This document shows positions 17,225-24,778 of a stretch of 29,407 nt of DNA, piece by piece. The notes under the pieces are model-generated. The model worked only from the letters and a program-made list of their open reading frames with translations, made no database searches and was not told the DNA's origin. The number at the start of each line of letters is the position of its first letter. The stretch's first letter is position 1. The position numbers were made by a program, and so were the translations under genes. The stretch is from BS750m-G57 sp964392945. Lineage in GTDB: Bacteria > Planctomycetota > Phycisphaerae > SM23-33. Location of the stretch: the NCBI GenBank assembly GCA_964392945.1, contig CAYMSH010000021.1, forward strand, positions 1 through 29,407, written 5' to 3'.

Positions 17225-18592
17225 ATGAACCGTCGAGATTTCTTGCAAACAATTGGCGTCGGCGTCGCAGCATGTACGGCCGGCGGCCTTAGTGCGGCCA
17301 GCGCGCCGAGCGATAAGAAACGCCCCAACGTGGTGCTGATATTCGTAGACGATCTGGGCTACGGAGACGTCGGCTACCACGGAACGTGCGACGTGCCGAC
17401 GCCGCACATCGATTCGATCGCAACCAAGGGCGCGCAGTTCTCAACGGCGTACGTAACAGCGGCGGTTTGCGGGCCTTCGCGAGCCGGGATCCTCAGCGGT
17501 CAATACCAGCAGCGGTTCGGCTTCGACGACAATCCCGGCCCGTTCCGCCAGTCGCCGAAGGTCAAAATCGGAACGCCGCTGGATCGACCCAACATAGCCG
17601 AACGCATGAAGGAACTGGGCTACAGTACGGGAATGGTGGGCAAGTGGCACGAGGGCGACGACGAGCAATTCCAGCCGCACAAACGCGGGTTCGACGAGTA
17701 TTTCGGATTCAACAACGGGGCCGCGGAGTATTTCATACGCGACAACCCCAAGGGACGCCTCGTGCGAAACGGAAAGCCCGTCAAACGCGAAGACGAATAC
17801 CTGACCGACGCCTTCGGGCGCGAAGGCGCCGCGTTCGTTCGCAAGCACAAGAACAAACCGTTCTTCCTGTATGCCTCGTTCAACGCCGTACACGGCCCGC
17901 TCCAGGCTCCGAAAGCCGACATCGCCGCGGCGCCCAGGTCCGCGGACCGCAAACGCCGAATAATGGCCGCCATGCTCGCATCGCTCGACAAGAATATCGG
18001 CAAGATCCTCACCGCCGTCAGCGACTGCAAACTCGAATCGGACACGCTGGTGATATTCTGGTCCGACAACGGCGGCAAGCCCACGGGCAACCGATCGCTG
18101 AACACCCCGCTCCGCGGAGCCAAGGGCCAGTACTACGAAGGCGGAATCCGAGTACCGGCGTGCATGAAATGGCCCGGCGTGATTGCCGCAGGCCGGCGCT
18201 ACGACGAGCCGGTGAGCAGTCTTGACGTAATGCCGACAGCCCTGGCCGCCGCGGGGACCGACATTTGCCCCAACTGGAAACTCGACGGGATCGATCTGCT
18301 GAGCTATCTCCGCGACGGCAAGAAAACCCAGCCGCCGCGAACGCTCTACTGGCGCCAACTGTACCACTGGGCCGTCCGCGACGCTGAATGGAAGCTCGTC
18401 AAGAATCGACCCGACCCCCGGCCCAAGCTGTTCCGGATCGCCAAAGACAAGTGCGAGAAGACCGACCTGTTCGACAAACGCCCCGACGTAGTCAAACGCC
18501 TCAAGGCTGACTACGACAAGTGGTCGGCCGAAATGATCAAGCCCCAGTGGGGCTGGCAGCCGGGCATATGCGGCAAGAAATTCGAGCATTAG
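17225..18592 (+). CDS. Formylglycine-dependent sulfatase, Tat-exported
   Basis: A 455-aa type I sulfatase that would hydrolyse sulfate esters, most likely on a sulfated glycan. The N-terminus is a twin-arginine signal (NRRDFLQ, residues 2-8, then a hydrophobic stretch), so it is exported folded. Metal-binding DDLGYGD lies at 42-48. CGPSR at 82-86 is the Cys-type motif that is converted to formylglycine. GKWH at 139-142 and SDNGG further on complete the active site. The matching maturation enzyme is not in the window. Length is typical. The ribosome site GGAGAAAG precedes the ATG. Substrate is unknown; the family has many subfamilies not separable by eye. Confidence 0.92.
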   Translation: MNRRDFLQTIGVGVAACTAGGLSAASAPSDKKRPNVVLIFVDDLGYGDVGYHGTCDVPTPHIDSIATKGAQFSTAYVTAAVCGPSRAGILSGQYQQRFGFDDNPGPFRQSPKVKIGTPLDRPNIAERMKELGYSTGMVGKWHEGDDEQFQPHKRGFDEYFGFNNGAAEYFIRDNPKGRLVRNGKPVKREDEYLTDAFGREGAAFVRKHKNKPFFLYASFNAVHGPLQAPKADIAAAPRSADRKRRIMAAMLASLDKNIGKILTAVSDCKLESDTLVIFWSDNGGKPTGNRSLNTPLRGAKGQYYEGGIRVPACMKWPGVIAAGRRYDEPVSSLDVMPTALAAAGTDICPNWKLDGIDLLSYLRDGKKTQPPRTLYWRQLYHWAVRDAEWKLVKNRPDPRPKLFRIAKDKCEKTDLFDKRPDVVKRLKADYDKWSAEMIKPQWGWQPGICGKKFEH

Positions 18593-18725
18593 AAACACAC
18601 CGGCGACAATTAATCCTGTTGACCTCGACTGGTCCGAATGCGATCATAATCGCTGAATTCGGGACAAATGTAATTCACATTGTCGGCGCCTGATAGCGTT
18701 CGGATCGTCTTCAGCGAGGCCATAT

Positions 18726-19616
18726 ATGACGGAAGACAAAGCTGCTTACAAGATTTGCGGTATCGGGGAAGTCCTCTGGGACGCTTTTCCCGAGGGCGAG
18801 AAATTCGGCGGAGCCCCGGCCAACTTTACATGCCACAGTCATTCGCTCGGAGCCCAGACCTATGTCGTAAGCTGCATCGGCCAGGACGATCGCGGCCGGG
18901 GAGCGAGGGAGTTTCTCGACAATCACGGCGTCAACACCTCCTGCCTTATCGACAGCGAGACCTGCGAAACCGGCGTGGTGATCGTAACGCTCGACGACGA
19001 AGGCAAGCCCGACTACGAGATCAAGGAAGGCGTCGCATGGGACAATATCCCGCTGACCGACGAGATGCTCGCCCTGGCGCCGCAGCTCGATGCGATCTGC
19101 TTCGGCTCGCTTTCGCAGCGAAACGACGTTTCCCGCGACACGATTGAAAGATTCCTGGCCGCCACGAGCCCCGACTGCCTGCGAGTGTTCGACATCAACA
19201 TTCGCCAGCACTTCTACAACGATGAAATAATCGGCAATTCGCTCCAGGCCGCCAGCGTTCTTAAACTCAACGACGAAGAACTGCCGATAGTAGCCAAACT
19301 GATCGGAGCCGAAGGGACCGACGAAGAGATCGTCATGGCGATCATAAGCCGGTTCGAACTGGAGCTCGTCGCCTTGACGATGGGCGAAAAAGGCGCCTTG
19401 ATGGCCACGCCGAGCGAATCGAATTTCGCCGCGCCTGAGCCGACGAACGTTATCAACACCGTCGGGGCCGGCGATGCGTTCACCGGCGCGATGATTATGG
19501 GATTCCTGGCCGGCAAACCGCTGGCCGAGATTAACGAACACGCCAACGAACTGGCGGCTTACGTATGCACTCAACACGGCGCCGTGCCGCCTCTGCCGGC
19601 ATCGCTAACTGAATAA
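18726..19616 (+). CDS. PfkB-family carbohydrate kinase (fructokinase-like)
   Basis: A 296-aa cytoplasmic sugar kinase of the ribokinase/PfkB superfamily. GGAPANF near residue 28 is the N-terminal substrate-binding signature, most like fructokinases. NTVGAGDAFTGAM at about 244-256 is the second signature, with the catalytic Asp in GAGD. It ends 12 nt before the sugar porter, which has AAGGA before its ATG, so the two form an uptake and phosphorylation operon. A possible promoter (TTGACC 18619-18624, 17 nt, GATCAT 18642-18647) is weak. The sugar could be fructose, but PfkB substrates are hard to assign by sequence. Confidence 0.85.
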   Translation: MTEDKAAYKICGIGEVLWDAFPEGEKFGGAPANFTCHSHSLGAQTYVVSCIGQDDRGRGAREFLDNHGVNTSCLIDSETCETGVVIVTLDDEGKPDYEIKEGVAWDNIPLTDEMLALAPQLDAICFGSLSQRNDVSRDTIERFLAATSPDCLRVFDINIRQHFYNDEIIGNSLQAASVLKLNDEELPIVAKLIGAEGTDEEIVMAIISRFELELVALTMGEKGALMATPSESNFAAPEPTNVINTVGAGDAFTGAMIMGFLAGKPLAEINEHANELAAYVCTQHGAVPPLPASLTE

Positions 19617-19628
19617 GAAAGGATACGC

Positions 19629-21227
19629 ATGAAACATCAACGCCTGATCTTCTGGTCGATCACAGCGGCTCTTGCAGGCTTCCTGTTCGGCTTCGACACA
19701 ATCGTAATCTCCGGAGCCGAGCGGCAGATCCAGAATCTCTGGAAACTCAGCGGATCGCTTCACGGCTGGGCCGTCGGAGCGGCGTTGTGGGGAACCGTGC
19801 TCGGCGCCATCTTCGGCGGTATTCCGACCGCCAGGTTCGGCCGGAAGAAAACGCTGGTCTGGGTCGGCGTGCTGTACTTCGTCTCAGCCGTCGGGTCCGG
19901 CATCGCCCAGGACGTCTACACGTTCATGATCGCACGATTCATCGGCGGTCTGGGAGTAGGAGCCTCGACTGTCGCGGCGCCAATGTTCATCTCGGAGATA
20001 TCGCCGGCCGAGAGTCGCGGAAAACTCGCAGGCATGTTCCAGTTCAACATCGTCTTCGGCATCCTGATCGCCCTGGTGTCAAACACCGTCTTGAAAGAGC
20101 TCTTGAGCGAGGATATCGCCTGGCGTTGGATGCTGGGAGCCGAAGCAATCCCGGCGCTAATCTACACGATCATGTCATTCACGCTGCCCGAGAGCCCGCG
20201 ATGGCTGATCACACACGCCAAGAAACGCGAAGAAGGCGCCGCGGTCTTCCGACTGATCAACCCCGAATTCAGCGACGAACAAATCGAAAAGCTCGTCACG
20301 GAAGTAGAACAGACCAAGGTCGGCACGCAGAAGACAAGCAGCTTCTTCTCCTCGCGGCTTCGTCTCCCGATCTTGCTGGCGTTCCTGATCGCGATGTTCA
20401 ACCAGCTTTCCGGCATCAACATTGTATTCTACTTCGCCCCGCGACTGCTGGCGCTGGCCGGGCTGGAGAACGCAACGTTGTCGGCGGTCTCGCTGGGCGC
20501 AACGAACCTGATCTTCACGTTCGTAGGCCTGTACCTGATCGACAAGATCGGGCGCCGCTCGCTGCTGTACATCGGTTCGTTCGGATACATCCTGTCGCTG
20601 GGATTCTGCGCATTCGCATTCCTGTCCAACCCCGCATTCGACGTAGTCTCAAGCTCGATCGAGTTGTCAAACAGCGCGGGCGCGGCGATAACAGCCAAGG
20701 AAGGCAAGACGTATATGACCGCCGAAGATCGTGCCGAGACGTACAAGAATTACACCGACGCCACGGCGGCGCTTATCGCGGCCTCGCAGAACAAGGGATT
20801 CGACGGCGATCCTGTCGTAATACCCGAGTCCGCAGACGAAGCCGCTGTCAAGAAGATCGCAAACGACACCAAGACCGCGGCCGCCGAAAAACTGGGACTG
20901 ATGAGCCCATTGGTTCTGGTCTGCCTGATCGGCTTCATCGCCGCGCACGCCATCGGCCAGGGCGCCGTGATCTGGGTCTTCATCTCCGAGATATTCCCCA
21001 ACGATCATCGCGCCGCCGGCCAGGCGCTGGGCAGCTCGACCCACTGGGTCTTCGCCGCAGGCATGGCCACGCTCTATCCGATGGTCGCCGCCGTAGTCTC
21101 CACCGGATACATCTTCGGATTCTTCTGCTTCATGATGGTCCTGCAGCTGGTGTGGGTCAAGGTCATGGTGCCGGAGACCAAGGGCGTAACGCTGGAAGAG
21201 ATGTCAAGGAAACTCGGCATCGAATAG
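19629..21227 (+). CDS. MFS sugar porter with large periplasmic insertion
   Basis: A 532-aa inner-membrane transporter of the sugar porter family (XylE/GLUT type), likely a sugar:proton symporter. Signatures: GFLFGFD in helix 1, FGRKKTL between helices 2 and 3, PESPRWL after helix 6, QLSGINIVFYF in helix 7, DKIGRRSLL between helices 8 and 9, and PETKG after helix 12. Family members are usually 450-490 aa. The extra length is one soluble block of about 90 residues (about 333-423, Ala/Asp/Lys-rich) between helices 9 and 10, on the periplasmic side. Encoded with the PfkB kinase in one operon and followed by a very strong terminator. Confidence 0.9.
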   Translation: MKHQRLIFWSITAALAGFLFGFDTIVISGAERQIQNLWKLSGSLHGWAVGAALWGTVLGAIFGGIPTARFGRKKTLVWVGVLYFVSAVGSGIAQDVYTFMIARFIGGLGVGASTVAAPMFISEISPAESRGKLAGMFQFNIVFGILIALVSNTVLKELLSEDIAWRWMLGAEAIPALIYTIMSFTLPESPRWLITHAKKREEGAAVFRLINPEFSDEQIEKLVTEVEQTKVGTQKTSSFFSSRLRLPILLAFLIAMFNQLSGINIVFYFAPRLLALAGLENATLSAVSLGATNLIFTFVGLYLIDKIGRRSLLYIGSFGYILSLGFCAFAFLSNPAFDVVSSSIELSNSAGAAITAKEGKTYMTAEDRAETYKNYTDATAALIAASQNKGFDGDPVVIPESADEAAVKKIANDTKTAAAEKLGLMSPLVLVCLIGFIAAHAIGQGAVIWVFISEIFPNDHRAAGQALGSSTHWVFAAGMATLYPMVAAVVSTGYIFGFFCFMMVLQLVWVKVMVPETKGVTLEEMSRKLGIE

Positions 21228-21251
21228 CCGATCGAAAGTGTTGAGCCTCAC

Positions 21252-21297
21252 GGGGCTCCGGCGCGGAAAAGAGTTCCGCCCCGGAGCCCCTTTCTTT
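21252..21297 (+). terminator. Strong terminator of kinase/porter operon
   Basis: GGGGCTCCGG (21252-21261) pairs with CCGGAGCCCC (21281-21290), then, after one C-C mismatch, GCGGAA (21263-21268) pairs with TTCCGC (21274-21279). This gives a 16-bp stem followed by TTTCTTT. Confidence 0.9.
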
Positions 21298-21305
21298 GAC
21301 ATCGC

Positions 21306-21335
21306 TTGCCGAACGCCGCCAATAAGGCATACAAT
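21306..21335 (+). promoter_or_regulatory. Possible promoter of PQQ-propeller gene
   Basis: TTGCCG at 21306-21311, an 18-nt spacer and TACAAT at 21330-21335, just after the terminator and about 120 nt before the start codon. Matches are moderate. Confidence 0.35.
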
Positions 21336-21457
21336 CGCTCGTTAATCGTTTAGAGAACCTCCCGAACCGGACACGGTCCAGTCCGCATAGATTGAAGACC
21401 CGCCCGGGAAAATACGCCTATCGGCCAAACGATCCGACCAGGAAGGAATAGAATCAA

Positions 21458-24400
21458 ATGCACAGACCGCGAACAACCATGTTGTCAACGATCGCCGTGG
21501 TATGCGCTCTATCGAGCGTGGTCTCCGGCGCCGAGACCGCCGAGAGCATCCTCAAGGCCACCGGGATAACCGGCGGACTGATCGTACATGTCGGCTGCGG
21601 AGACGGCAGGCTCACCGCCGATCTCGGCAAAGCCGGCGCGTTCCTGGTCTGCGGTCTGGATGAGTCCGCAGAAAACGTAGCGGCCGCTCGAAAACACGCA
21701 CAAACCCTCGGTGCGTACGGAAAGGTCTCGATCGACCGCTGGCAAAGTCCCGGGCTGCCGTACGTAGACAATCTGGTCAATCTGCTCGTTGTCGAATCCG
21801 GCGCCGCACTCGATCGCAAGGAGATGCTCCGAGTACTGGCGCCTGAAGGCTCGGCGTATGTCCGCAACGGCGACAAGTGGGACAAGATCGTAAAACCGCG
21901 CCCGTCAGAAATCGACGACTGGACGCACTACATGTACGATGCGTCCGGCAACGCGGTCAGCAAAGACAAGTTAGTCAGTCCGCCGGAGCACTTGCAGTGG
22001 GTCGGCGGGCCGCGATGGTGCCGGCATCACGACCATATGAACTCGATGAGCGCGCTGGTTTCGACAGGCGGCCGCATCTTCTATATCTTCGACGAGGGCT
22101 CGACCAAGTCGATCATGCTGCCCTCGAAGTGGAAGCTTATCGCGCGCGACGCATTCAGCGGAGTGGTGCTCTGGAAGAGACCGATCGATCGATGGTGGAC
22201 GCGGTTCACCCCGCTGAAGAGCGGCCCGGCCCAACTCCCCCGGCGACTGGTCGCCGTCGGCGACAAGGTCTACGCCACGCTCGGACTCCACGCGCCTGTC
22301 TCGCAGATCGACGCCGTCAGCGGCAAGACGCTGCAGACTTACAAGGGAACCGAGAACACCTGGGAGATTATCGTCAGCGACGGGCTGATGCTGGCCGTGA
22401 CCGGTTCGGCTCGCGCCAAAGAGGAAGAGGCGCTGAAGCGAATGTTCGAAAAATCCCGCACTCCGGGCAATCCGACCAACAAACCATGGACCGGCTGGGA
22501 TCGCAAACTGCTGGCGTTCGACGCCTCCGGTAACGGCGCAAAGCCGGCGTGGGAGGTCTCGTCGGTGATCCTGCCGGGAACACTGACCGCCGAAGCCGGG
22601 ACAATCTTCTTCCACAACGGCGCGAGCGTCGCGGCTATCGACGCGAAGACCGGCAAGCAGAAATGGGTCTCTCAGCCGGTCGATATCATCAACATCAAGA
22701 CGGGAATCCCGCACGGGTTCATGCCTTCGATGATCGTCAGGAACGGAGTGATCGTACTGGCCGGCGGCAAGAATTACGGCCAGCACATGCGCGGCAAGAC
22801 CGACAAGATGATCGCCCTGAGCGCCGCCGACGGCAAGGTGCTCTGGGATGCCCCGCACTACACGTCGGGCTACCAGTCGCCCGAAGATCTCCTCGTCGCC
22901 GGCGAGACCGTTCTTTCGCCTTTTGCGACCTGGCTCAAGGGCAAGGATCCCAAGAACAACAACGTGCTCGGCGCCGACCTGAAGACCGGGAAGATCCTCT
23001 ACGAATCAAAGCCCGACGTGAGCGATCCGGTCTGGTTCATTCATCACCGCTGCCATCCGTCCAAGGCTACCGAGGACTACCTGCTGATGAGCAAGGAGGG
23101 CATCGAGTTCATCGACCTGAAGACCCGGAAGTGGAAGATCAATCACTGGATTCGCGGGGCGTGCATTTACGGGATCATGCCGGCAAACGGCCTGACCTAT
23201 GCACCGATGCACCCGTGCGCATGCTCGGCGGACATGAAGCTCAACGGCTTCAACGCAGTAGCCGGCGCCAGTGCCCGCAAGGGTTTGAAAATCGACGTGA
23301 CGAAACACAAACTGACAAAGGGCCCGGCGTTTGGGAAAGTCAAAGCCGCCGAAAAAGCGAATCCCGGCGACTGGCCGACGTTCCGCCACGATCCGGGTCG
23401 AAGCGGCATGGCGTCTTGCAGCGTCAGCGGCGATCTGAAAACCGCCTGGAAGACCGAGATCGGCGGCAAGCTCACCGCTCCGGTAGTCGCCGGCGGAAGA
23501 CTTTATGTCGCCGCGGTCGATCGGCACACGCTGCACGTGCTCGACGCCGGAACCGGCGCCAAACTCTGGAGCTTCACCACCGGCGGGCGCATTGATTCGC
23601 CTCCGACGATCTACAAGGGCACGGCGATATTCGGCAGCAGGGACGGATGCGTCTACTGCCTGCGGGCTTCCGACGGCAAGCTGGTGTGGCGATTCCGCGC
23701 GGTGGCGGCCGATCGTCGCGTGATGGCCTGGGAGCAGATCGAATCGGCCTGGCCGGTCCATGGCGGCGTGCTGATCCGAAACGGCGAAGTGTTGTTCGTC
23801 GCCGGTCGATCTGAGTTCCTCGACGGCGGACTGCAGATGCTGCGCCTGAAGCCTGAGACCGGCGAGGTGATCTCCCGCGCTACGTTTATTGTAAAGGCCC
23901 CCGACTCTAGCGTGCTGACCGGAGCCGAGGAAAAGCGGCTGGCCGGACTGCCCGACGTCCTGTCCACCAACGGCGAGTTAGTCTTCATGCGGGCTGGAGT
24001 GATCAAAATCGAAGGCGACAAGATCACCAAGGATCTGCTGCCGGCCCGCAAAGTAATTCGCTACGGACAGCGAAGGAAGAACGCCAAGCCCCGCATCGAG
24101 GGTTTCGCCCATCCGCACCTGTTCTCTTCTTACGGTTTCCTCGACGACTCCTGGTTCCATCGATCCTACTGGGTTTACAGCTCGATATGCAGCCACAGAC
24201 ACAACTACGGACTAACCGGAACGCGATCTCCAAGCGGACGCATCCTGGTCTGTGACGAAAAGAACGTTTACGGTTTCGGCCGCCAGCAGAAATACTTCAA
24301 CTGGACCACGCCGATGGAGTACCGTCTGTTCGCCAGGGCCAAAGACACCCGGCGCAATAGGAAGATGATCTGGGAAAAGCAATCTCCCGGCATGCTGGTC

Positions 24401-24700
24401 GAAGCGCTGGTCCTTGCAGGCGATACGCTGTACGCAGCGGGAACCGCCGACGTCCTTGACGAAACGAAGCCCGGAATCCGCGACGAAAGCCCCGAAACGC
24501 TGGCCGCGATGAAGAAACAGGACGCCGCGCTGGCCGGTGAGTCCGGCGGGATCTTCGCGAGCTTCTCCAAAGCCGACGGCCAGGCGGCAAAGAAAATCGA
24601 CCTGCCCGCACCGCCGGTATTCGACGGACTGATCGCCGCTGGCGGAAAACTCTACCTCGTGCTCCGGGACGGTACGGTCCAGTGCTGGGGCGGCAGATAA
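21458..24700 (+). CDS. Giant exported PQQ-type beta-propeller with methyltransferase-like head
   Basis: A 1080-aa protein with a signal peptide (residues 1-24). Residues ~30-150 look like a class I SAM-methyltransferase Rossmann fold: VHVGCGDGRL as the glycine-rich loop, LDES at the end of strand 2, and LRVLAPEG where the usual 'L.PGG' stands. The remainder is PQQ/BamB-like propeller repeats (AIDAKTGKQKW, VLDAGTGAKLW, CLRASDGKLVW), likely two propellers, with WRHHDHMNS-like conserved blocks (CRHHDH near 189-194) between. A cytosolic-cofactor fold on an exported protein is odd, and the head may no longer act as a methyltransferase. A homologous C-terminus lies at the far right end of the window on the other strand. 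AGGAAGGAAT precedes the ATG. Function unknown; the fold assignment is solid for the propeller, moderate for the head. Confidence 0.8.
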   Translation: MHRPRTTMLSTIAVVCALSSVVSGAETAESILKATGITGGLIVHVGCGDGRLTADLGKAGAFLVCGLDESAENVAAARKHAQTLGAYGKVSIDRWQSPGLPYVDNLVNLLVVESGAALDRKEMLRVLAPEGSAYVRNGDKWDKIVKPRPSEIDDWTHYMYDASGNAVSKDKLVSPPEHLQWVGGPRWCRHHDHMNSMSALVSTGGRIFYIFDEGSTKSIMLPSKWKLIARDAFSGVVLWKRPIDRWWTRFTPLKSGPAQLPRRLVAVGDKVYATLGLHAPVSQIDAVSGKTLQTYKGTENTWEIIVSDGLMLAVTGSARAKEEEALKRMFEKSRTPGNPTNKPWTGWDRKLLAFDASGNGAKPAWEVSSVILPGTLTAEAGTIFFHNGASVAAIDAKTGKQKWVSQPVDIINIKTGIPHGFMPSMIVRNGVIVLAGGKNYGQHMRGKTDKMIALSAADGKVLWDAPHYTSGYQSPEDLLVAGETVLSPFATWLKGKDPKNNNVLGADLKTGKILYESKPDVSDPVWFIHHRCHPSKATEDYLLMSKEGIEFIDLKTRKWKINHWIRGACIYGIMPANGLTYAPMHPCACSADMKLNGFNAVAGASARKGLKIDVTKHKLTKGPAFGKVKAAEKANPGDWPTFRHDPGRSGMASCSVSGDLKTAWKTEIGGKLTAPVVAGGRLYVAAVDRHTLHVLDAGTGAKLWSFTTGGRIDSPPTIYKGTAIFGSRDGCVYCLRASDGKLVWRFRAVAADRRVMAWEQIESAWPVHGGVLIRNGEVLFVAGRSEFLDGGLQMLRLKPETGEVISRATFIVKAPDSSVLTGAEEKRLAGLPDVLSTNGELVFMRAGVIKIEGDKITKDLLPARKVIRYGQRRKNAKPRIEGFAHPHLFSSYGFLDDSWFHRSYWVYSSICSHRHNYGLTGTRSPSGRILVCDEKNVYGFGRQQKYFNWTTPMEYRLFARAKDTRRNRKMIWEKQSPGMLVEALVLAGDTLYAAGTADVLDETKPGIRDESPETLAAMKKQDAALAGESGGIFASFSKADGQAAKKIDLPAPPVFDGLIAAGGKLYLVLRDGTVQCWGGR

Positions 24701-24778
24701 TCGCAGACGCGGCGTCTTGCCGCATCACACTAGGCGGATGCTGGTTCTTTCGTCCATAGCTCGATCCGGAGCAGATTT

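Noticed and set aside
19787..21244. A 485-codon frame overlapping the sugar porter in another frame
   Set aside because: Extremely Arg-rich and motif-free; the porter frame carries all family signatures.
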